NCBI GenBank assembly: GCA_027579435.1 | Contig: JANBPK010001615.1 | Coordinates: forward strand, 1-22,854 | DNA: 22,854 bases | Source: Candolleomyces eurysporus | Taxonomy: Eukaryota; Basidiomycota; Agaricomycetes; Agaricales; Psathyrellaceae | Direction of reading: 5' to 3' | Shown here: one piece after another, positions 1 to 9,480 of the stretch | Position numbering within the stretch: position 1 is the stretch's first letter | Layout of the letters: each line of letters opens with the position of its first letter | Translations under genes and position numbers: made by a program | The notes under the pieces: model-generated | The model's database searches: none | Seen by the model: only the letters and a program-made list of their open reading frames with translations | Told to the model about the DNA's origin: nothing

Positions 1-640
1 ATGGCGGCAGATGTCGAGGGTGGGCGCCGAGGCCTAGCAGCGGCTGTTATGGTCGTGTTGGACGGTGTCGGAGGTCGACAAACGATGATGGCTCTGCGCT
101 GTCACCGTCGTTGTGTTCTGGGTCGCGAAAAACAAAGAAAATAAAAAAAAAANGAACCGAGGCTTACGATTTGGGCTTCATCTGCAGACTAGAGGTGCCA
201 TGTCAGCGACGTAGCAAGAACGGTGGGGACCACGTACCTGGTGCCACCCTTTTGTCTGCCCTTGCTGCCCTGTCGGTGGACCTCCTCCACCATGGCGAGT
301 TCATCAGCGACATTGAATTCAATGTCGCTGGCTTTCTCACTCCCCTCCTCCTCCTCCTCCCCCTTCTGTTGTTTCTTCAGTTTCCCTTCTGTTGTTTCTT
401 CAGTTTCCCTTCCGTTGTTTCTTCGGTTTCCCTCCCTGGGCGCTTGACGTGGTACACTTGCACGTCCTGGGTCTGGGTTTGCTGGCAGCGGCGGCAGTGG
501 CAGGGTTTCGCATTTGCATGGCAGCTAGGCAAGCTGGCCGTGTAGCGGTGAGGACGATGAGGGTGGAAGACAAGGGAGGCAAGAGAGCACAGCCCGCTTA
601 TGCGATCACGTGCCCATTCTGTGGATTGCATTACTAAGCA
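1..640. other. GC-richer non-coding block without a supported gene
   Basis: This stretch is richer in G and C than the AT-rich sequence that follows. Several short open frames overlap on both strands, up to 144 codons, but they mainly run through the CTC/23-bp tandem repeats or the A-tract with an N at 153. None shows a recognisable domain or a supported splice structure. A short frame from base 1 ends at 144 after 47 codons. It may be the edge of a repeat that begins outside the window. No function is assigned. Confidence 0.4.
344..436. repeat. CTC microsatellite followed by 23-bp tandem repeat
   Basis: A (CTC)n run at about 344-360 leads into a 23-bp unit. The unit is partial at 361-380, whole at 381-403 and 404-426, and partial again at 427-436. 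Each unit has the core TTCTGTTGTTTCTTCAG with one to three changes. The strand is pyrimidine-rich, so open frames over the array (Phe/Pro/Ser one way, Lys/Gln/Glu the other) are by-products of the repeat. Confidence 0.8.
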
Positions 641-785
641 TCCCACGATTTTTAATATTTATTTCTTTTTTTGTTTTATCTTCCTATTTCCTGAGGTGCA
701 GGTGGCCCATGCACATCCCATGGAATTCTGACTAAGTGTCCCACAATTTTTNCTTTTTTTTTTTTTCCTTTTTTTGTTTTATTTT
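634..785. repeat. Imperfect direct repeat in T-rich sequence
   Basis: CTAAGCATCCCACGATTTTT at 634-653 recurs as CTAAGTGTCCCACAATTTTT at 732-751, 98 bp downstream. Each copy is followed by long T-runs ending in a TTTTTTTGTTTTAT-like string. The second T-run is interrupted by an N at 752. This may be a local duplication or two tails of the same short element. Confidence 0.5.
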
Positions 786-830
786 GTTTTTGTCCGGATA
801 TGTATAACTAATTGTTGCTTATATTATAAT

Positions 831-909
831 GCCCCTATGGTCTACTGGTTAGTGGCCTCTTGAGCTTGTGATTGATGGTTCAATACTTGGTTTATGCAAA
901 TTATTTTTT
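831..909 (+). repeat. tRNA-like SINE head or eroded tRNA relic
   Basis: TGGTCTACTGG at 838-848 fits a Pol III box A and lies exactly seven bases after GCCCCTA, as in a tRNA whose acceptor starts at 831. GGTTCAATACT at 877-887 fits box B. A T6 run at about 904-909 would serve as a Pol III terminator. The T-stem and most acceptor pairs do not form, so this is not a working tRNA gene. A tRNA-derived SINE or tRNA pseudogene is the best reading. A TTGTGAT string could be a His-type anticodon loop, but the parent tRNA is uncertain. Confidence 0.5.
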
Positions 910-1083
910 GGAGAAACTTGGAGCCAATTGTCAACAGTTAAAATCATGAATATTAGTTTTTGATCCACAGACAAGTACAAATAACTCAATATAGCCCAGA
1001 AATAGCCAGAACCAGTGCATTTAAATCATTTATTCTTAATTAATTTTATTATTGCCCAAAAATTAAATAAAACATCCATGTAG

Positions 1084-1341
1084 ACTCCCTAAAGACTCCA
1101 ATGATCCATAATACACATTTAATATTGCAAATCAGTTTACAACAGATCCACATGGACTCCACATTGCATCCAAAGTTTATAAGGACTCCATAAGAACTCC
1201 AGTGAGTGGACTCCATATGGTGGCTCCACCAAAGCTGTTGTGGAGTTGTTGTGGACCATTGTGGAGTCATTTTGGCTGGGCTCCCAGCCAATTTTTTGGC
1301 TCAAAGTGGAGTGGACTCCATATGAACTCCATATGGACTCC
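1084..1341. repeat. Clustered ACTCC motifs with 11-bp spacing and a perfect palindrome
   Basis: ACTCC occurs nine times on the plus strand (starts 1084, 1095, 1156, 1185, 1196, 1210, 1315, 1326, 1337). Its complement GGAGT occurs at 1242, 1263 and 1308. Four of the gaps are exactly 11 bp, and ACTCCATATGA/G is tandem at 1315-1341. In the middle is a perfect inverted repeat, TTGGCTGGGCTCCCAGCCAA, at 1272-1291 (9-bp arms, 2-bp spacer). No gene overlaps it convincingly. Confidence 0.6.
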
Positions 1342-1351
1342 TTGAAGAATT

Positions 1352-2090
1352 GTGGGGCAGTGTGAAGTCCTCAACAAATCACCAAGTACACTGGGACTAT
1401 GGTTGACTACAATGAATATTGGGACTGACACTTTTGTGCTGGTATCTATTGCCTACCACCATTCACATTATATTCTTCATTCATTAGGAGGGAACCCTTT
1501 TATTCATGCTGCTGTTCAACACAATAATCTCCACATACAATCAGGAAGTTGTGTACCTCAACTCCAATTACCAGGTCTTCTACATCAATACACTGTTTTC
1601 TATCTCAAACCTGAATCCTCTGTTTGTACCTGCTGTAGTTCCCAACGGTAACAGTAACAACAAAAACATCAAGAACAATGAGAACACAATTAACACTGCT
1701 GACTAAATACTTTAGTTGGCTTTGATCATAACGAATAATAAAAGGTGCTGCCACATATAAGACACTGGACACTGTTCTCAGGTGTTTTGAGCATTGGTGT
1801 TGGAGTCTTGGCCTGCTGAGTGTCCATCATAACTGCAATTCTGATGAGATTGGTGGTCTTGATTATGGTGCAAAGGACAAGGTAGAGGATGCTTAAATAG
1901 TGAGCAGTGTCATAAAAGAGAAGAAATCTAAAATGCAAAATTTCAGGGTCACAATGGAAGACAGTATGCCAGTCTAAAATGCCACTTACATTAATAACAT
2001 CACATACTGGTTGGGCAATGTTGAGTGGAGAAGGTTATTGTAGAAGATGGAAGAGGTGTGAGAGAGAGAAAAAAGAAGGTCCCTTGTTTT
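1352..2090. other. AT-rich stretch with no supported gene
   Basis: Only short overlapping frames of 66-99 codons occur here, without recognisable motifs or convincing splice pairs. A single N lies at 2092 after a T-run. Nothing is called. Confidence 0.4.
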
Positions 2091-2099
2091 TNAATATGT

Positions 2100-3990
2100 G
2101 GGTAAGGTTCATTGTTGTGGTTTGAAGCTGCCAGCAATAGCATCAAGCAAAAAAAGAAAAAGTCAAGAATTCCCACAGCTTATAAAGGTCAGATGCCTGG
2201 ACAGCAAAGCAATGCTGGATGCCCAGACAAGAGTTTGCCAGATTGCCAGACCTTCCAAATCAAAAGTATTCTGCATCCAGTGGTCAACCTCAGTCAGGCA
2301 GGTCAACCACTGATTCTAAAGAAAAAAAAAGAGATTAATCAATACAAGAACAGAAACTTGGCTGATGACAAAGCAGAAGAGCAAGAACAACCTAGAAAAT
2401 AAAAGTAAAAAATCTCCAAAGGTATGTGAGGCTATCTTAAACCGAGTATATGCATCTGATATTTTGTCATGTAATAACCCTAGTAGTACTTTTTTTTTTC
2501 TTTTAATAACAACTAGGACTGTGAATAATGACTGCAGTTTGGTACTTTATAATACCAAACCCTGTATTTAGTAATTTTGGACTACATAGTTAAGAATTCT
2601 TGACTACAGATTATGGACAATTATTTAGCAAGACTGTAATTACCAGTGTATGCCTCAGCTCAGACTGTGGCACAGTAGCATATACTGTATATAGGCAGAG
2701 CAAGTTGGGCAAATACTCCTCAGCTTGTTCTCAAGAATCTACTCTCTTGCTTACTCATATAAACTCTTTCAACTCCTTGCACTAGTCCTCTTTCTAGTGC
2801 ATGACCATTGCCATTTACACCAAGACCAAGATCAATTCAAACTATTGATCCTCTATGTTCAAATCTATCTCATATTCAGTCCGGAAACCAAGATCCATCT
2901 TGGATCCTTTATAATATGTAATTTAGCTAAAGACATTATTGACGCTGCCCAAGGTGCTATCTTTTGCCCTCCAACAACTCCAGAACTTGCTGCTGCTTTG
3001 TTGCTCCTTGACCAGCGTTACTCTGAACAAACCCCCAAGCTTCTCCAATGCCTCTGGACTCTTGTGAGTGCTGATCCACCTTTCATCAACTCTGCTCTGA
3101 GTTCTATTTATGCTCTGCCTGAGTTTGAAGCCCCTTCTGACCTTTGACCTGTGAAGCAAAAGAGAGCAGGACCAGACCCTGACAAACCTTAAGGTGGCTT
3201 TATCAGCCTCACAGAACCCCCTTGCCCTTCAGCCTGAAGAAGGGCGGATCTTCCCGCTTATTTTCAAAGAAGACCTCTCAGACAACTTTAATGTCAATTT
3301 CTGTTTTTTGCACCTTTGCCTCCACCTCTCCAAACAGCCTGCCCTTGTACACTGGGTGGTTTTCATTGCTAATCAAACCATTGGTTGGGACCCAGCCACT
3401 AGACAACACCCACTAGGACCGCTCTGCCTTTCTTTTGGGAAAGATCTGAGCAAGCCCATAACATATTCTGCTGTCCAGCCAGCTTAGCAACAAGCAGTCA
3501 ATATTGCTGAAGGGATTAAGGATCCTAACCAAGCTTATGAGGATATCATCAATATGGTGTTAAAACTTCCCATTAGCCAAACTTGCCTTGACATCATAGA
3601 TAAAGTGTGTGCAGAGCTCTTTTCCATTTATGCTGCTGTTCATTAGGAAGCAATTAAAACCAATCTAATCAATTGTCAAATTAATTCAGCAACATTTTTC
3701 GAGACCTTCAAGATATTTACTGAAGCTAAAAAACAAAAAAAAAATTGTGATCAGATTCAAGACGTTTAACAAAGTAAGTATTTGTTTTTTNATTCATGAA
3801 GCAACCAGGAACTAAAAACTGACCAAATCCAGAATGAAATTGCACAAGAGCAGGAAATTATCAGCTGGATTGTCAGCGTCATCTAAATTATATCCAACCT
3901 CAAAAAGCATCTAGCATTGATAGAAGGTCTTATTGGAACCACCAGGGAAAAGATTATCAAGACTGCAAAAAAAAACACCTTATTAAATAC
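2100..3990 (+). pseudogene. Eroded gene for a helical protein, family not recognised
   Basis: Coding-like sequence runs through this region in shifting frames. Around 2160-2420 is a charged segment ending in PRK, then a splice-donor-like GTATGT at about 2421. From about 2900 to 3147 the frame reads KDIIDAAQGAIF and then LDQRYSEQTPKLLQCLW, and ends in stops. At 3194-3487 another frame takes over and continues past stops at 3487 and about 3645 with NIAEGIKDPNQAYEDII. At about 3800-3970 a further helical piece reads EIAQEQEIISWIV. The pieces look like parts of one alpha-helical, partly coiled-coil protein. At least two frameshifts and several stops, plus an N at 3791, show that it is dead or badly assembled. 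I cannot name the family, and joining all pieces into one gene is inference. Confidence 0.35.
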
Positions 3991-4030
3991 ATGCACATTG
4001 TTACAAATCAAAACAAAGCATTGAATTATA

Positions 4031-4471
4031 CTAAGAAGTATGACTCACTTTATCTTGTTGCATGACTTTTTGTTGACAATGAAGTTTCAGTTTGAAGCAG
4101 TCATTCTTCTTGACAGCTTCTTCCATCCTATGCCAGATGGGAAAAGAGTTTTCAATAACAACACAATCTGTTAGCTCATCTCTTCTCTGGCGAACATTCC
4201 CAAGGCTCTCATCAAGTCTGGTGGATTGTTGCATGTCTATCATAGAAAACTGGCAAACAGTGAAAGGATGGATAATGAAGTACTCAAATGGTAGACAACT
4301 CATTCTGACTAGCATGTTTTTTATATCATTACTCACATCATCAAATTTATAGCTAAGATTGAGCTGGCCAACTAGGCAAAGGACCTTTTGGCGATTTGAA
4401 ATACTATTAAATAGAATATCACAATCAAAGAAAAGTTCATTCAACCAAGACAGCATCAGAAAAGAAGGCAA
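4031..4471 (-). CDS. Possible exon or ORF of unknown function (146 codons)
   Basis: This minus-strand frame of 146 codons is long for such AT-rich sequence. The first third is hydrophobic, the middle has MIDMQQSTRLDESLGN, and the C-terminal third is charged and helix-like (RQRRDELTD, MEEAVKKND). No domain or motif is recognised. It could be one exon of a decayed gene or a chance frame. There is no clear promoter or splice partner next to it. Confidence 0.25.
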   Translation of the reverse strand: MPSFLMLSWLNELFFDCDILFNSISNRQKVLCLVGQLNLSYKFDDVSNDIKNMLVRMSCLPFEYFIIHPFTVCQFSMIDMQQSTRLDESLGNVRQRRDELTDCVVIENSFPIWHRMEEAVKKNDCFKLKLHCQQKVMQQDKVSHTS

Positions 4472-4489
4472 GCCGATGCAGCTCAGAGA

Positions 4490-5290
4490 GGGATAGTTTC
4501 AGTGGAAAGGGTTAGAAAGAGGAGGCAAAATATTGTTAAAAGCAATGATAAATGAATTGCTGCATAATTACCTGTAGAATACTCAATAAAATGCTATTCA
4601 GGTATTTGTGCAAGTTTGTGATCAATGCTGCTTTTTTNCTTTCCACTGCCACTACAACACAACCATAAAGCTCCTCATACTACAGTCAATATCCAAATGT
4701 ATTCATGGTAACTTTTATTTATAGTCTTTTTTTNATTATTTGCCAAGATGCTGACTGGATACACTAGATTTCCCAGAATTATTATGAGAAAAATGATGGC
4801 CCCAATGTCAAGGCTTCATTTATTCAGCATATGTTGTTGTATTCCATTTTTACAAATCTGCCCTTACCAAATCTTTCAGTATGTAATAGAAAAGGTGTTA
4901 GATACTTTTTGATCAACAAAAAAGACAAGCAAAAGTATGCAACTTATTGAATGCTTGCACCAGTGCAAACCCAGTTTCTTTCTAATCTTTTCTGAGAGCT
5001 TAAGCAGCTACAAAAGGGAATTGGTGCCAAGTTTGCACAGCAAGCTGCTGTTTGTGCTGCCCAAAAAAGACATACCAATGGCAATATCATTGCCATCATC
5101 TTTTACTCAATGTTCTGCTAGTTTATATACATTCAAGCCAGTATAGCAGTTGCTGTTGGCCTGCTGCTCCTTGAAGGCTCAATCAATTAATACTATCTGT
5201 ATCCAAAAACTCTGGATCTTATGGACAACTCCTAGGCATATGGTACTCTTATAATAGACACCCTTGTCAAGATTTATATATATTGCCAAT
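4490..5290. other. AT-rich stretch with no supported gene
   Basis: The stretch contains N positions at 4638 and 4734 after T-runs and only short frames, the longest 69 codons at 4937-5146. No domain or repeat structure was seen. Confidence 0.35.
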
Positions 5291-5292
5291 TC

Positions 5293-5860
5293 TTGTGCAA
5301 CTTACCATTTGATGACCAAGATTATCACAAGATTCTATTCCAGTGCAAAACCACTCAAATCTTTGCTGTTCCATTTAATGCATTTCAGCAAATGCTGGTA
5401 ACTGAATTAACAGCTTTTCTTTTTGTTAATGCCAAGAATGATCTTATGATGCAAGGAGGTTATAATACTTGTTTCTTTTCTGTTGTACTTCAATATGACA
5501 GCATATTTTTCACTGGCTTTTCTATATGTCCAAACTGCAATACAGAGTTTGAAAATCCAGCATGAAGCCCATGATCAGCTGGTTGTTTGTCAAGAGTATT
5601 ATTGCTATCATTGAGGCACAAATATCAAGGAAAATGTGTTTGGCAACCAGGAATTTAATTCAATGGTAAAAAGAATCTAGATTTTCTCTGGACAACTTGG
5701 CCTTCCTAGGCATAGAAGGGTGTTCAATTGTGAGGCCATGAAAAACCACTGTGATGACAGTAAAAAGTGCAATGGCACAAAAGAGAATATTTTTTGGCAT
5801 TGTAAGCAAAAAACATAGAATTGTAGATCACATTCAAAAGAATGTGACAGGTGTTGATGA
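5293..5860 (+). pseudogene. Eroded coding relic with a cysteine-rich segment
   Basis: A 90-codon frame at 5293-5565 ends with a CPNC pair. A second frame at about 5690-5854 reads SGQLGLPRHRRVFNCEAM and goes on through seven cysteines in 44 codons (NC, HC, KC, HC, NC, EC, RC), with one in-frame TAG after CKQKT. The spacing suggests a metal-binding or disulfide-rich module, possibly from a transposon protein. No family is assigned, and the link between the two frames is inferred only from proximity. The sequence just before 5690 ends in CTAG, which could be a splice acceptor. Confidence 0.3.
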
Positions 5861-6730
5861 GAAACAATAAACAGATGCAGAATTCAACATTGTAGTCCTG
5901 GGGTGAGTTTATATGTTCACAGAGAAAATGGATGAGAGTAGCAAAACACAAAGAGCCACTTTTGCAGGCTAAGATATTCTATGTTAACAAACATCCATAT
6001 TCAAGCAGGCAAAAAGATCACATTATTTTTGTATTGAAAAGCTGAAGCAGGAATCAGCAAGCAAGAGCAATCAAGTGCGAGAGAAATTATGAAAGGGAAA
6101 CTGAGATAGATAAAAATGCAGGATGATGGTGGCAAGTTGGACAGATACAGATGATAGTTAATATAAAAATATGGCATCTTATTATCCTTTATTTTGAGCC
6201 AAAGGCCAGAAGCAAGACTTAAAAACTGTAACTATACCCTAATATTTTCTTATGTACATTGGCATATTCACTGTCATTCAGAATAAANGAAAAAAAATCA
6301 ATGTACCTGGCTATAGCTTCCTTCAACTAAAACAAATGTAGTAGGGATAAAAAAAAGCTTAGCTTATCATTATAGAAAGAAATCATCACGCAACAGCCAG
6401 AGCCAAATCAATGTTTGACTACTCATTATCCTTTTCCTGTCCTTTCACTTGCGTGAACTTTATTGAACTTGTGGACAATAGAGGGAGGTTTGTGCTACAG
6501 TCTCTTTCTGCAATGTCATCTAAATACTCTGAGTTTTAACAACTCAGTCCAGTTACCTACTTATCTCAATCTAACTGCTTGCTCCTATTAGAGATGTTCA
6601 AAAATAATTATCATGCCCTTTCCACTGATCCCTCATTTTACTCCAATGTTTACCCTTGCCAGTCAAACCACATGAAGGGAACTGCCACCTTATTGACAGG
6701 ACCATCAACCATGACATCTGCATCTACTCT
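5860..6730. other. AT-rich stretch with no supported gene
   Basis: Only short frames are present, with an N at 6288 beside an A-run. No repeat ends, RNA gene or domain was recognised here. Confidence 0.35.
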
Positions 6731-6735
6731 TTTTA

Positions 6736-7007
6736 CACTGCGGATTTTAATGTGTTTGTTCAATGAGCACATCTAAAGCAAATCAAGTGCAAGGAATGCA
6801 TTTGTTTACAGTTTGTGTTCAATATGCCTATATTGAACACATATTGAGCAAAGTTTTAGTGGTGGCAGAAGGAGGCCAGACACATGCAATGCAAATTTGA
6901 ATTTGCCTGGCCTGAACATTTGTATTGCAAATTGTAGACAAAGTCAACCCTTGCATTTGGTTTGCTTAAAACGTGCTCCTTGAACAAACACATCAAAAAC
7001 CACAGTG
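6736..7007. mobile_element. CACTA-like MITE, copy 1 (272 bp)
   Basis: The element starts CACTGCGGATTTTAATGTG and ends in the near-complement ACACATCAAAAACCACAGTG. The terminal inverted repeats extend about 59 bp with roughly nine mismatches. It is flanked on both sides by TTA (6733-6735 and 7008-7010). A CACTG start with a 3-bp target duplication is the signature of the CACTA (EnSpm/CMC) superfamily. It encodes nothing. A second copy lies at 18187-18459, aligned along its whole length. Assignment to the superfamily is from termini and duplication length only. Confidence 0.85.
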
Positions 7008-7010
7008 TTA

Positions 7011-9010
7011 CCCCAACTCAGTTTTGATCTGTATGCAAGCAGCTTCCAACACTTCAACAGGACCATTGACTTTTTTCCAGCCTGCTCCATCTACACCAAG
7101 TCAGTTTCAAGCACCTCCAGCAGGACTGTCAATTTTCCCTTTTCCAGCATTGACTATGTCTGTCCAAATTACCTCTCAGGTACAGAAGCCTCTCACTCTT
7201 GCAAGGAGAATGCAAAGGTCATAGCAAGCATTTGAAATGGGCAGGTGCTAAACAGCAACCAGAAGCAAGGACTGGAGACATCCAAGAGGGAGGAAGCAAA
7301 ACAGCAGAGCTGGGAGAGATGATCTGCAACAACAAGGACACAAAGAAAGGCCAACAGGACTCTTATAAGTTCTGGATGAAGTTACATAACAGTTACAATG
7401 TACTGTTCCCTGATGTCAGCAACACTGAATACTGTACCGATCTGTATGGTGGCAACATAACATGTAACACAGCCCCAAATTGTTGCTTATTTAAAGGAAC
7501 ATAATGTATAATGCTAGGTCCATCGCTTATGCTCTGCATGTCACTAAAAATAGCTTTTTTGGCCTAAGATCTGTGTGATTATCAGCTGGAACTAGGTACA
7601 TATGGTAAACGAGCAACTACAAGTCTTCAGCAGCAAGGGAATCTGCCATGAGAGTTCTATCTTGTTGTAGGCCCAAATGTTCTTGCTCTCAGCAATTGCC
7701 TGAAGGTTTTTGCCAAGCACTGGGGTGATACAATGGGACAGGGAACAACAATGGACATTGACTAGCATAGTACATTCAACCCTGCTCACTGGGCAGCATC
7801 AATCCTAGCTCAAGGCCTATATCTACAAATGTTGGATATCAAAATAAAACAATTCAAACCATTGTGGATGTCGCCTATTTTGGTGATGTAACATCAAACA
7901 AGGTGTACATTGCTAACTTGGGCCTGTCTCCAAACGTAACGCTCTTTTTTGCATTGCCATTATACAGATCAGTACAGTATGGATCACATGGAGAAGCTGC
8001 AGGAACAACCTTGGTGCACTGAGATGCATTCATTTTGTTTATATAACATGTTTATAACTTGAAGGAAAAACTAGTTTATACCAATATCAAAAAGAATTTT
8101 ACTTCTGCACCAACTGACATCCCAACCCTAACAAAACTTGCTGTTCCCACCATCTACAACATTGCAATCTCATGGCCATGCAGGTATTACATATAACAGC
8201 ACCCCAATATTCTGGATCTCTAGGACTTCTTCAAGCAAAAGAGGGACCTTCTGGATCACATCATTAGACAGTCAAAATTATGGACCATCTCTGGAGCCTC
8301 CCACTGCAATATTTTTGTTGACAGAAACAAGTCTGAGACACATGCTGTTCAGGTTTCTCAAGGAATCTACAAGTTGGCACTTAAACTAATCCAGTGCAAG
8401 GGACACCTTTGCAGAAAGGTTTTCAGATGAATTCAAATTGGGGAACGGGATTGATTCACTCACCACAGACAAATGGAAAGAGTTATACTTTCCTTCAACC
8501 AATGATGCAAGTGAAGGGGCACTTGATGCTTGGAGGCTTGCACAATGATGCTGTTATTCAGAGACTCTGCACAAATTCAATTCCTCAAAGCAAGCCCTAT
8601 TAAATGTACTCACCAAGGATGAAGACCACCAGCATTTATGCTGCTCCACTTGAGATTGAGACCAAAGCAAGCTCCAAGATGCTATCAAATGTGCCCAAAT
8701 TGAGGCCAATAATTCTAAAGTTGCCATAAATTGTGCAAAGGAAGAAAAGCAACAGGAATTAATGAAAAAGTGGGAGATGGAGCTTTCAGAAACTGCAAGG
8801 AACCTAGTTTTGGATGACACCAGAATTGCAGGGTGCAGTTTGATTTCTATCAGGATGCCAAAAAGGATCTAGACATCTCAAAGGAAGATCAAATACCTGC
8901 AAAATCAAACACAGGATCCCAAAATATTCATATTGAGCAGCTAAAGAAGGCATTTGCTTGATACAAGGCCCAGTTAGGGGAGCTCAAAATCACCCAAGCA
9001 ATCAGGTGTT
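7011..9010 (+). pseudogene. Decayed gene with a PTND.SEGAL-type motif, agaricomycete hypothetical-protein family
   Basis: Several frames carry protein-like sequence. At about 7795-8023 one reads NVGYQNKTIQTIVDVAYFG and NLGLSPNVTLFFALPLYRSV before a stop. Around 8235-8395 comes NKSETHAVQVSQGIYKLALK. After a frame change at about 8400, the frame reads DTFAERFSDEFKLGNG, then WKELYFPSTNDASEGALDAW, then stops. A helical tail follows at about 8640-8830 (CAKEEKQQELMKKWEMELSE). The PTND-x-SEGAL stretch followed by a helical region resembles, from memory, the C-terminal part of a large agaricomycete family of hypothetical proteins. That should be confirmed by a search. Multiple stops and shifts show the gene is not functional. 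The 7011-7790 part may be unrelated. Confidence 0.4.
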
Positions 9011-9480
9011 ATGCTTAGTTGTCAGACAGGCATGACATTGGTGTGTTCTCTTGAATACACAAATATCAAAGGGTTCAGAACTTGGATATTCAAGTTATCA
9101 GATGCAATTTTGAATGAGTGAGCAAATAGTCCTTTAAATCACAAATTATTCTTATAGGTTTGCAAGTTAGCATAACACATTAACCAGGGAATCAAGAGTG
9201 TAGTGTGAAGCTTTGTAGTTCTATTGGTCCTTTGAATACATTCACAATAACTTCTAATAGAGAAGGACTGAATATTGAAGAATAGGAGAGAAGAGAACAG
9301 AAGGTTCCTGAGAAGTGTAGAATGAATCAGGAAAAGAACGGAGCTTAGCTGAACCATAGAGAACAGGTGAGAACTTGCTGGAGTAGCCAAGTGGACTCTT
9401 GGGCTGCAAGGTTCTTGGTATCTGAGCTGCCACAGACTCAGATCAGTCAAGTTGTGCTTGGACATTAATTAGTATGACCA
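9010..9480. other. AT-rich spacer ending in a 9-bp inverted repeat
   Basis: No gene is supported; the 108-codon minus-strand frame at 9139-9465 has no recognisable motif. At the right edge TGTGCTTGG (9453-9461) and CCAAGCACA (9478-9486) form a perfect 9-bp inverted repeat around a 16-bp loop. Base composition changes just to the right of it. Confidence 0.45.

Noticed and set aside
831..909. Functional tRNA gene
   Set aside because: Box A and B are present but the acceptor and T-stems do not pair and the anticodon arm is irregular.
1084..1341. CRISPR-like array
   Set aside because: The repeats are only 5-11 bp, irregularly spaced overall and in both orientations, and the host is eukaryotic.
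2098..2402. Confident protein-coding call at 2098-2402
   Set aside because: Two overlapping frames are fully open and the third nearly so, so no frame can be preferred without homology.
9139..9465. 108-codon minus-strand ORF
   Set aside because: Low-complexity Ser/Leu-rich translation, no motif and no splice or promoter context.
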